Below are positions 52,917-60,314 of a DNA stretch of 64,000 nucleotides, piece by piece (positions within the stretch are counted from its first letter, which is position 1; each line of letters starts with the position of its first letter). The stretch is taken from NCBI RefSeq assembly GCF_004118265.1, contig NZ_SDHW01000007.1, forward strand, positions 214,296 through 278,295, read 5' to 3'. A model generated the notes under the pieces. That model was not told the DNA's origin. It did not search any database and was given only the letters and a program-made list of their open reading frames with translations. Origin of the DNA: Lacibacter luteus. Lineage in GTDB: Bacteria > Bacteroidota > Bacteroidia > Chitinophagales > Chitinophagaceae. The translations under genes and the position numbers were made by a program.

Positions 52917-52923
52917 AAAGAAA

Positions 52924-53529
52924 TCAGCTTTTGGTAAACTTGCTTCGGCAGTAAGCATTCATTTCATCCATTTGCAGCTCGCTGAGAACGCTGCCCGTTT
53001 CGTATTGTATAAAATGATTCTGCACCGTGTTGATGGAGACAAAATCGTTTTTAATAACCATGTTGTCAATATCTTTCCATTCAATTAAACGATCTTTTAA
53101 ATTGGCCGGTGTATGCACGCCTTTTTCATCGATGGTTACTACACATTGTTTAAAAATTTTTCGCTCGGTAAAAAACAACAGTAACAAGCCACATGCACCA
53201 AACACCTGCAGCAGCGAACGCAACGAGTCGTTTATTGAATAAAAATAAGAGGCAGCATAGAACAGAACTGCGGCAGCCAAAATACGAATGAGCCCGTTTG
53301 TTGCATTTTGATTTGCTGACCATTTTTTTCCTGTAAATGCATAGCTGATTAAAACCAACGCTGCCGCTATTTGCACAACTATAAACAGAAGATGGGGAGT
53401 TGGGTTTTTAAAATCGCCCCATGCGTTGGCGATCATTAAAAAACCTGCAAGCAGGTGCAGAAGCCGGGCCGCTTTTTTCTGTTTTTCAAACGGCTCAAAA
53501 AAAATGGGTATGTGGTAAGTTGTCGTCAC
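52924..53529 (-). CDS. small membrane protein with PH-like C-terminal domain, paralogue of the 44034-44630 product
   Basis: 201 residues from a GTG at 53529. Four membrane segments (about 22-135), then a soluble domain (VVTIDEKGVHTPANLKDRLI, EWKDIDNMVIKNDFVSINT) and a final helix ELQMDEMNAYCRSKFT. The layout and several residues match the 44034-44630 product, so the two are paralogues 9 kb apart in the same orientation. Function unknown. Upstream of the metal-efflux operon but with a promoter between them. Confidence 0.75.
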   Translation of the reverse strand: MTTTYHIPIFFEPFEKQKKAARLLHLLAGFLMIANAWGDFKNPTPHLLFIVVQIAAALVLISYAFTGKKWSANQNATNGLIRILAAAVLFYAASYFYSINDSLRSLLQVFGACGLLLLFFTERKIFKQCVVTIDEKGVHTPANLKDRLIEWKDIDNMVIKNDFVSINTVQNHFIQYETGSVLSELQMDEMNAYCRSKFTKS

Positions 53530-53595
53530 CTTGTAAAGATACAGTTAAAACAGGCAAGCAACCGAAGAGCCGGTTGCTCTATTGTGCGAACTAAT

Positions 53596-55749
53596 TCAGG
53601 AAATATAAAACGGCAAATGAACAATTAGTGTAAAACCTTTGCCCGGTGCTGAAATAATTTTAGATGTTCCGCTATATATACTCAACCTGCTGTTGATGTT
53701 TCGTAAACCAATTCCGTTGGGCTTCTTGTCTTCCTGCATTCCTTGTCCGTTATCGTGGATGCTCATTTCAATGCCGTCATTTTTTTCTTCCACCAAAATG
53801 GTTGCTTCGGAAGCATTTGCATGTTTTAGAATGTTTGAGCATTGTTCCTGTGCAATGCGGTAAAGCGCAAGTTTTTGTTTCTTTTCCAAAAGATGATCAG
53901 CTTCGGGGTGTACGTTAATTGTTACTTTTACTTGCTCAGCCACAAACATGTCTGTAATTAAGATGTGCAAAAGATTGCTGATGCTTTCCTGTTCAATATT
54001 CGGTGTAACCATTTCGTGCGCCAGCTTCCGGTTCTCTTCAATCGCTTCTTCCAGACTGTTAATACATTTTTCCAGAATATCTTTATTGTTATCTGCTTTG
54101 GCAACTGTAAGCCTTAGCAGCATTTTTGTACCCACAAGTATCTGGTTAATGTTGTCGTGCAATTCCTGCCCAATAAAATTCCGTTCTTTTTCCTGTGCAT
54201 CTAATGCAGTGGCAGTAATTTCCCGTGCGGCTTGTTTCTGTTGTTCTATCAATTTCAGTTGTAAGTCTCTGCGTTCAGAAATATCACGGATAAATGCGCA
54301 AAAGAATTCGCTGTTCCCGGTTTTTACAGGAATCATAAACAGCTCAATTGGAAATTCTTTTCCGGCTTTGTTCAAAGCCGTTATTTCAACCATTTTACCT
54401 GATATGTGTTTTTCGCCTGTTGCCAGGTAATGGTTCATTGCATGTGAATGTGAACGTTGGTATTTTGGAGGAATAATAGTAGTGGTGAGCGATTCGTTTT
54501 TTATTTCATCAAAGGTCCATCCGAATAAATCTTCAGCACGTTTGTTCCAGAAAATAAATTTATTATCGGTGTTTACACAAATAATAGCATCCAATGCCGA
54601 ACTCATGATGAGGTTTCGCACTTCTTCGCTTTGCCGGGCTGCTACTTCTTTTCGTTTTTCTTCTGATATATCCCGTATGAAAACCGACAAGCCATCTTCT
54701 GAAGGATAAATATGGTTTTCCTGCCAAAGATCGAGTGGAGGGTAATAATCAATGTTGCGTACATATTTCTGTGTTTGCAATGCTTGTTGAAAAGCATTAT
54801 GTGTTGCACTGCCAATGGCATCGGGAAACAATTCCCACACATTTTTTCCTATTACATCTTCAGGTTTTTTGTGAATGAGCTCTGCCGCCTGATCGTTAAG
54901 GAAGATATAGTTAAATTGTTTATCTAGTGAAATAAAGCCATCAGTAATCCGCTCAATCATCTCTTTGTATCGTTCCTGACTTTTTTGATAGGCCAACTGC
55001 ATTTCTTTCTTCTCAGTAATATCTTCAAAAATAACAACCAACCCTTCCACTGATGGGTATGCATTTACAATTGCCCATTTTTTAAAATAGTCAGAAAAAT
55101 CTTCGAGTTGTATTGCTTTTTGGGTTTTCATAGCCTGCTGATAAGCCTTATAAAATTTGCCGCCCACCAAATAAGGAAATTCTTCCCAGATGTTTTTTCC
55201 GGTTACTTCTTCCGGGTTGCATTTAAATAGTTCTGCTGCTACAGCATTCATGTATAAAATGCGCCATTCCGAATCAACAGCATAAATACCTTTTGTAATA
55301 TGCTCAATAAGGAACCTGTACTTCGATTCGCTTTTTATCAGGTTTTCTTCTGCCTGTATCTTTTTGCTTTCGGCTTTTTTGTTTTGTATTGCATTTATTA
55401 TTGCCGAAGGCAAACGGATTAACCGGTCTTTCAAAATATAATCATCAATTCCCAGCTTCATAATGCTGATGATGAATTCTTCGTTTACAGTGCCTGTTAC
55501 AAGAATAAACGGCATTTCCGGATGCATGTTCCGAACTATCTGAACGGCTTCTTTTGCTTCAAATTGAGGAAGGGTATTGTCGGATAATACAATGTCGAAT
55601 GATTTTTCTTTCAAAGCTTCCGTAAAAGCTGTACGGTTATCTGTAACACAACTTTCAAACTTTATTCCTTCTCTCTGCAAGGCATATTTTATCAATTCCA
55701 CATCGGTGGGATTGTCTTCGAGGATTAAAATATTTAGTGTTGAGTCCAT
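53596..55749 (-). CDS. hybrid protein: receiver - three PAS - HisKA_3/HATPase kinase
   Basis: 717 residues. N-terminal receiver domain (1-120) with phospho-acceptor Asp57 in IVLSDNTLPQF and LVTGTVNE. Three PAS domains at about 140-245, 258-362 and 375-492. A coiled coil (495-520) leads to a HisKA_3 dimerisation domain with His531 in IGQELHDNINQIL, and an HATPase domain with IAQEQCSNILKHANAS, DNGQGMQED and GIGLRNINSRL. The NarX/DegS-type kinase core plus an N-terminal receiver allows it to take phosphate from an upstream kinase and pass it on. It is the last gene of a three-gene operon. No membrane segment, so it senses inside the cell. Confidence 0.9.
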   Translation of the reverse strand: MDSTLNILILEDNPTDVELIKYALQREGIKFESCVTDNRTAFTEALKEKSFDIVLSDNTLPQFEAKEAVQIVRNMHPEMPFILVTGTVNEEFIISIMKLGIDDYILKDRLIRLPSAIINAIQNKKAESKKIQAEENLIKSESKYRFLIEHITKGIYAVDSEWRILYMNAVAAELFKCNPEEVTGKNIWEEFPYLVGGKFYKAYQQAMKTQKAIQLEDFSDYFKKWAIVNAYPSVEGLVVIFEDITEKKEMQLAYQKSQERYKEMIERITDGFISLDKQFNYIFLNDQAAELIHKKPEDVIGKNVWELFPDAIGSATHNAFQQALQTQKYVRNIDYYPPLDLWQENHIYPSEDGLSVFIRDISEEKRKEVAARQSEEVRNLIMSSALDAIICVNTDNKFIFWNKRAEDLFGWTFDEIKNESLTTTIIPPKYQRSHSHAMNHYLATGEKHISGKMVEITALNKAGKEFPIELFMIPVKTGNSEFFCAFIRDISERRDLQLKLIEQQKQAAREITATALDAQEKERNFIGQELHDNINQILVGTKMLLRLTVAKADNNKDILEKCINSLEEAIEENRKLAHEMVTPNIEQESISNLLHILITDMFVAEQVKVTINVHPEADHLLEKKQKLALYRIAQEQCSNILKHANASEATILVEEKNDGIEMSIHDNGQGMQEDKKPNGIGLRNINSRLSIYSGTSKIISAPGKGFTLIVHLPFYIS

Positions 55750-55763
55750 AGTAATGCAAACAA

Positions 55764-56207
55764 CTATTTTACAGGTGGTTCATTTAAAAGCAGCCAGTAA
55801 TAATGAAGTGTTTTTATTGCAGCTGTAAAAGCTTCGAAGTTTACAGGCTTAACAATATAACTGTTAGCTCCTAACTCGTAACAACGTTTTATATCCGGAT
55901 CCTCTTTAGACGAAGTAAGCATTACAACAGGTATGGTTTTGGTTCTCTCATCTGTTTTAATTGCTTCCAAAACCTCAATGCCATTTAATTTAGGCATTTG
56001 AATGTCGAGCAAAATCAGTTTAGGCCGCTGCTCAATAATTCGGCCGTTAAAAGCTCCTTTGCCAAAAATATAATCAACAGCTTCTGCGCCATCCTTTACA
56101 TGAAAAAGTTCGTTAGCAAGATTGTGTTTTTTCATTTCTCTAATGGTTAATTCAGCATCATCAATGTTGTCTTCCACCAATAGAATTTCAACTGTTTTGT
56201 TTAGCAT
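55764..56207 (-). CDS. single-domain response regulator (Rcp1-like)
   Basis: 147 residues, one receiver domain. Acidic pocket residues in [13 protein letters not shown], phospho-acceptor Asp68 in [13 protein letters not shown], Thr in [10 protein letters not shown], and Lys in [11 protein letters not shown]. No output domain. The insert [12 protein letters not shown] matches Rcp1-type regulators that serve phytochrome-like kinases. Its gene lies 8 bp after the CHASE3 kinase gene and 14 bp before the hybrid kinase gene, so it probably carries phosphate between the two. Confidence 0.93.
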   Translation of the reverse strand: MLNKTVEILLVEDNIDDAELTIREMKKHNLANELFHVKDGAEAVDYIFGKGAFNGRIIEQRPKLILLDIQMPKLNGIEVLEAIKTDERTKTIPVVMLTSSKEDPDIKRCYELGANSYIVKPVNFEAFTAAIKTLHYYWLLLNEPPVK

Positions 56208-56215
56208 AAATGTTA

Positions 56216-58051
56216 TTATGGTATTGAAAAATAAAATGCAGCTCCTTTATCTATTTCGCCGGTAGCCCACACTTTTCCATCGTGCCTTGATACAATTTTT
56301 TTTACGAGTGCCAGGCCAATGCCGGTTCCTTCAAATTCGTTTTCGCTGTGTAAGCGTTGAAACACATTAAAAAGCTTGTTCTTGTACTGTTCATCAAATC
56401 CCACGCCGTTGTCTTTTACAAAAAATACGATATGGCCATTTTCCCTGTAACTGCCAATTTCTATTACAGGCTTTGGTGCTTGCTTACTGTATTTAATTGC
56501 GTTTGAAATAAGATTTACCCACACTTGTCGTATAGTTGAAATGTCTGCATTAACAGGAGGGAGAGGTTGAATTATCCATTCAATGGCATCTGTTCTTGTA
56601 TTTACCCTTCCTATTTCTTCTACTACTTCCTGCACCATTGTTTCACTGTCTACAGTTAATTTGGATATTTCTTTTCTACCAAGCCGTGAAAAGTCAAGCA
56701 AATCGTCGATGAGGTTACCCATCTTCTCTGTATTCTTTTTAATGATGCCAAACAGTCTTTTTTCTTCTTCCTGCATTGTATCGCCAAAGTCTTCCTGAAT
56801 AATATTGGTGAAGCCGATAATGCCACGTAATGGGGCCCGTAAGTCGTGCGAAACAGAATAACTAAATGCTTCCATTTCTTTATTGGCTGCAGACAGCTGC
56901 GCCGTGCGGTGCTCTACCATTCGTTCAAGCGAATCGTTGAGCGTTTTTAGTTGTTGTTCGTTCTTTCTCAGTTCAGCCGTTTTCTCATTTACTTTTTGTT
57001 CCAGTTCGGCGTTCATTTTGGCAATTTCCTGCTCTTTCTCTTTTCTGATTGTGATATCTGCCGAAGCACCTACAAAACAATCATCGCCATCAAGCTTTAT
57101 GGGATCAATACTCATCGATACCCATTTAATGGTTCCGTTTGGAAGTGGTACTTTGTATTCAACATTCCTGGCAAAACCTTTTTCCATAATTTGTTTCAGT
57201 ACCTCGTCTCTTACTTCGGGTGAGCTGTTAAGTCCTACTTCAGCGTTGGTTTTACCGGTTACATTTTCTCTCTTAAGATCAAACAGTTCGCAGAAACTGT
57301 CGTTTACATCAACGATAATGTTCGACCGTGGATTCACAATCCATTTTGCAATCGGGCTTTTGTAAAAAAGAGCAGCATATAGTTGTTCACTTTGTCGTAA
57401 GTGGAGTTCTATTGCTTTTTGTTTTTTATAAATTTTGGCAAGCTGTCTGAAATTAAAAATGGATATTATCAGAATAATGATCAGTATAAGAATCAGGAAA
57501 CGGTTCAGATCCTGTATAAAAGTTTCATTGGCTTTTCGCTTCGTATTAAGCAAATTGGTTCTTATTGTATCAATTTTTGCTGCAAATTTTCTTGCTTCAT
57601 CAGTATAGTGCTTACCTAATCCACTCGACACGAGTTTTTTTGCTTCTTCCAATCGACCATTATCGACCAATGCAACCATTTGCCAGGAAAATTCTTTACG
57701 TAAATTGATGATCGGACTTAAGGAATCGTCTAGAAGGGTCGCTAATTCCGGTGTTGCAGTGCGTTTTAAAAGTATAATGCGTAACTCGTCAAGTTTTCGT
57801 TCGGATACGATCATTGGTTCCAGAAAAGACTTTTGGCCGGTAATTACATAGCCCCGTGCCCCGGTTTCATTATCCAGAACGGCCATAATAAGCTGTTGCA
57901 TTAGGTACCTGTTTTCTTCAAACCGGGTAATTTCTGTATTGAAGCTTTTAATTCTTTGCGATTGCCAGATGGAAATAGCTGTAACCGCCGAAACAGCGAT
58001 TGTTAGCAACAGCAATGCAAAAATCATCAAACGGTTAATGGAGTTAGTCAT
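56216..58051 (-). CDS. CHASE3-PAS sensor histidine kinase
   Basis: 611 residues. Membrane segment 1 at about 8-28, a CHASE3 periplasmic sensor (about 35-180; [20 protein letters not shown]), membrane segment 2 at about 184-203, PAS domain (about 220-338), coiled coil (340-395), HisKA with phospho-acceptor His402 in [13 protein letters not shown], and HATPase with [25 protein letters not shown] and [12 protein letters not shown]. First gene of the three-gene phosphorelay. A matching -7 element is upstream at 58119-58126. Confidence 0.94.
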   Translation of the reverse strand: MTNSINRLMIFALLLLTIAVSAVTAISIWQSQRIKSFNTEITRFEENRYLMQQLIMAVLDNETGARGYVITGQKSFLEPMIVSERKLDELRIILLKRTATPELATLLDDSLSPIINLRKEFSWQMVALVDNGRLEEAKKLVSSGLGKHYTDEARKFAAKIDTIRTNLLNTKRKANETFIQDLNRFLILILIIILIISIFNFRQLAKIYKKQKAIELHLRQSEQLYAALFYKSPIAKWIVNPRSNIIVDVNDSFCELFDLKRENVTGKTNAEVGLNSSPEVRDEVLKQIMEKGFARNVEYKVPLPNGTIKWVSMSIDPIKLDGDDCFVGASADITIRKEKEQEIAKMNAELEQKVNEKTAELRKNEQQLKTLNDSLERMVEHRTAQLSAANKEMEAFSYSVSHDLRAPLRGIIGFTNIIQEDFGDTMQEEEKRLFGIIKKNTEKMGNLIDDLLDFSRLGRKEISKLTVDSETMVQEVVEEIGRVNTRTDAIEWIIQPLPPVNADISTIRQVWVNLISNAIKYSKQAPKPVIEIGSYRENGHIVFFVKDNGVGFDEQYKNKLFNVFQRLHSENEFEGTGIGLALVKKIVSRHDGKVWATGEIDKGAAFYFSIP

Positions 58052-58118
58052 GTATGGTTTTTCAATTACGTTAGTTACATGATAAGGAATTTAGTGTTTC
58101 TTGCTTTTTAAAGTTAAA

Positions 58119-58126
58119 CAAACATA
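58119..58126 (-). promoter_or_regulatory. -7 promoter element of the phosphorelay operon
   Basis: On the minus strand TATGTTTG (58126 to 58119) fits TAnnTTTG exactly, about 67 bp before the ATG at 58051. TTTTG lies 15 bp upstream of it, a little short for a -33 element. Confidence 0.4.
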
Positions 58127-58338
58127 TTTACAAAGTATAACCAAAACTATAAAAGTTAATTATTGTGCTTTGGTTAAGTATTTATTTAATTGAAATGTAT
58201 AGTTGGGCGTGTTTAAGGCTAACCAATACACATGTAGTGCAAAGCCGCTGACACTACTGACTTTGAAGAGCTGTTTACATAAGAGAAAGTGTTGCAAATA
58301 AGAATTCCCGATAAAAAAGAACCCATTTATATTACATG

Positions 58339-58352
58339 CGCAATCGTTTGCG
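58339..58352. promoter_or_regulatory. LacI-type operator-like palindrome
   Basis: CGCAATCGTTTGCG has CG at the centre and matches its own reverse complement at 12 of 14 positions, the pattern of LacI/PurR-family operators. It lies about 33 bp upstream of the candidate small-RNA promoter. No LacI-family gene is in the window, so the call is weak. Confidence 0.25.
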
Positions 58353-58384
58353 TACAATAAGCGAAAAATTTTTTTGTAAAAATA

Positions 58385-58475
58385 TTGCGTTTAAGATTTT
58401 TTTTCTGTACACTTGCATTAGGTGTTTTTCATAGGTTAGCAACGGCCGACTCTTTTCAGGGTTGGCTTTTTTTTT
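58385..58475 (+). ncRNA. candidate small RNA of about 55 nt with its own promoter
   Basis: A TTG at 58385-58387 and TACACTTG at 58408-58415 are 20 bp apart and fit the -33/-7 pattern with one mismatch in the -7 box. Transcription would start near 58420. A terminator hairpin with a run of nine T ends the unit at 58475. No start codon lies in the 55 nt between, so a translated product is unlikely. No rightward gene precedes it, so the terminator is not explained by a protein gene. The family is not recognised. Confidence 0.5.
58445..58475 (+). terminator. rho-independent terminator of the candidate small RNA
   Basis: Eight-bp stem (GCCGACTC at 58445-58452 with GGGTTGGC at 58459-58466, two G-T pairs) and a 6-nt loop TTTTCA, followed by nine T. 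Confidence 0.8.
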
Positions 58476-58489
58476 GCCCTGCTGCCAAC

Positions 58490-58518
58490 AAAAAAGGACC
58501 ACCATTGCAGTGATCCTT
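58490..58518 (-). terminator. terminator of the arginase-family gene
   Basis: Minus-strand stem AAGGATCAC/GTGGTCCTT (one mismatch) with a TGCAATG loop, followed by six T. It lies 22 bp after the stop of the leftward gene at 58541. Confidence 0.8.
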
Positions 58519-58540
58519 CTCTAAAAAGTAATTAGTTGTT

Positions 58541-59587
58541 TTAGTTGCTGTTTGAAGCCAGCAGAAGGTTGCAAAGCTTGTATAATACTCTTGCTCCAAC
58601 ATTTTCATCCCATTCTTTCGTGCTTACACCAACCTCATTTACATCGAAGCCAATAAACCTGCGGCCACTTGACAATATTTTTCTAAAGAGATAAAAAGCC
58701 TGTTCGGTTTCAAGGCCACCCATTACAGGCGTACCTGTGTTGGGGCATAGTTTCGGGTCGAGACCGTCTATATCGAAGCTGATGTATACTTTTTCTGGAA
58801 GCTGCTCCACAATTTCATCGGCAATAGTTTTCCATAACTCACCTTCAAAAAGCCTTTCTTTCATATTGCGGTCAAAGAAAACGGCAATACGGTCTTTGCT
58901 GTCTTTAACCAGTTGCAGTTCGTCGCTGCCATAATCACGCACACCTACCTGTACCAGTTTTTGCAGCTCAGGAATTTCGTTAAGTGCGTTATACATTACC
59001 GACGCATGCGAGTAGGTGAAACCTTCGTACGATTTACGTAAATCGAAGTGGGCATCAATTTGCAGAATACCAAATGCTCCATGCTTTTCGGCAATGGCTT
59101 TAAAGTATCCCAGCGGTGTACTGTGGTCGCCGCCAAGCAAAGCAACCAGCTTTCCTTTATCGAGCAACTCTTTTGTTTGTGTATAAACCCAGTCGTTTAA
59201 GAAGATGCTTCCGGCATTAACCTCTTTGAGGGTTTTGCACATAAACTTATTATCGTTTACGTTTTCGCCCTGCGTAATGTAGTTAATATACAGCTCGGCT
59301 TCTTTACGCAGGTAATCGCTTTTTAAAAGAATAGTACGATCTACATTACGCATGTAAATACCACGGCGCCAGGCATCGGAAGTATCGTTATCGTGCAGAT
59401 CAACCTGCAAACTGGCCCTGAAAACATGCTCGGGAGCACGGGCAGTACCTGCTTTGTAACTTACTGTAACTTCCCACGGAACGGGGAAAATAACGAGGGC
59501 AGCTTCTTCCTCGGTAAAAGGAAGGCCAAATACATTGTTGTTTGGGTTGCCGGCTCCATTGGGGTCGAACCCGGAAAGATCAGCCAT
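58541..59587 (-). CDS. arginase/agmatinase (ureohydrolase) family enzyme
   Basis: 348 residues. The binuclear manganese motifs are present: GGDHS (His155), DAHFDLR (Asp178, His180, Asp182) and SFDIDGLDP in the C-terminal part. The usual DAHxD has Phe at x, which still leaves the ligands in place. Enzymes of this fold release urea (or formamide) from arginine, agmatine or formiminoglutamate. The 60-residue N-terminal extension and sequence resemble agmatinase-like proteins of Bacteroidota, but substrate cannot be fixed. Cytoplasmic. Single gene with its own promoter and terminator, divergent from ccmE. Confidence 0.9.
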   Translation of the reverse strand: MADLSGFDPNGAGNPNNNVFGLPFTEEEAALVIFPVPWEVTVSYKAGTARAPEHVFRASLQVDLHDNDTSDAWRRGIYMRNVDRTILLKSDYLRKEAELYINYITQGENVNDNKFMCKTLKEVNAGSIFLNDWVYTQTKELLDKGKLVALLGGDHSTPLGYFKAIAEKHGAFGILQIDAHFDLRKSYEGFTYSHASVMYNALNEIPELQKLVQVGVRDYGSDELQLVKDSKDRIAVFFDRNMKERLFEGELWKTIADEIVEQLPEKVYISFDIDGLDPKLCPNTGTPVMGGLETEQAFYLFRKILSSGRRFIGFDVNEVGVSTKEWDENVGARVLYKLCNLLLASNSN

Positions 59588-59612
59588 GATGACTATTTTT
59601 TAAAAGCGGATG

Positions 59613-59620
59613 CAAAGGTA
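59613..59620 (-). promoter_or_regulatory. -7 promoter element of the arginase-family gene
   Basis: On the minus strand TACCTTTG (59620 to 59613) matches the consensus exactly, 25 bp before the ATG at 59587. No clear -33 TTTG. Confidence 0.45.
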
Positions 59621-59825
59621 ATAGACTGTAGATTAACTGCAGTTAGTTGCAAGCAAAGTTTTGCACAATTAATTTTACGAAATATATGGTCAGCATGGTT
59701 TTGAGAAGGAGGCAGGAGCAAGATTTGTAAAAAGTTGTCTGACGGGTTAATTGTTAAAATTTGCAGTTTCATCTTTTCGGGTTAGTTATTGTCAGTTTCC
59801 TTCCATTCCGAAACTTGTTTTGGGC

Positions 59826-59833
59826 TAACTTTG
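59826..59833 (+). promoter_or_regulatory. -7 promoter element of the ccmE-ccmF operon
   Basis: TAACTTTG matches TAnnTTTG exactly, 26 bp before the ATG at 59860. The expected -33 site has TTTCC in place of TTTG. Confidence 0.45.
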
Positions 59834-59859
59834 CGCTGCAATAAAAGCTGCAGAGAAAA

Positions 59860-60267
59860 ATGAAGACCTCTCACATCCTTATTTTAGTTGTTATTGCTGT
59901 AGGAATCGGTATTCTTATCAGCATGATGGGTGATTTATCAACGTACGATACCATCGATTCAGCAAAAGCCAAACCGGGCAAGTTTTTACATCTTATTGCC
60001 AAGCTCGATACAGCCAATGGCAAGCATATTGAATACGACGCACTCAAAAATCCCAACTATCTCAGCTTTCATGTAGTTGATTCGTTAGGAGGTTCTACCA
60101 AAGTAGTTTATATGAAAGGAAAACCACCAACCGATATGGAACGCAGCGAACGTATGGTATTGAAAGGAAAAATGACCGACAGCGCATTTCTTTGCGATGA
60201 TATCCTGATCAAATGCCCCAGCAAGTACAAAGAAGAAAAGGCAAAGATCAGTACTGCTGCCAATTAA
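59860..60267 (+). CDS. ccmE: CcmE-type haem chaperone with a Cys-x3-Tyr motif
   Basis: 135 residues. One N-terminal membrane anchor (about 5-25, ILILVVIAVGIGILISMM), then a periplasmic OB-fold (FLHLIAKLDTANGKHIEYDA, LSFHVVDSLGGSTKVVYMKG, MVLKGKMTDSAFLCDDILIK). In the classic CcmE the haem attaches to His in a HxxxY motif; here the spot reads CPSKY, with Cys119 and Tyr123. This CxxxY form is known from archaea and some Desulfovibrio CcmE proteins. It carries haem to CcmF for insertion into c-type cytochromes. The ccmF gene follows after 47 bp. Other ccm genes are not in the window. Confidence 0.88.
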   Translation: MKTSHILILVVIAVGIGILISMMGDLSTYDTIDSAKAKPGKFLHLIAKLDTANGKHIEYDALKNPNYLSFHVVDSLGGSTKVVYMKGKPPTDMERSERMVLKGKMTDSAFLCDDILIKCPSKYKEEKAKISTAAN

Positions 60268-60314
60268 CTGCAGCCGTAACCAACCATCTATTTTAGAAAC
60301 GAACTTTTTTACAC

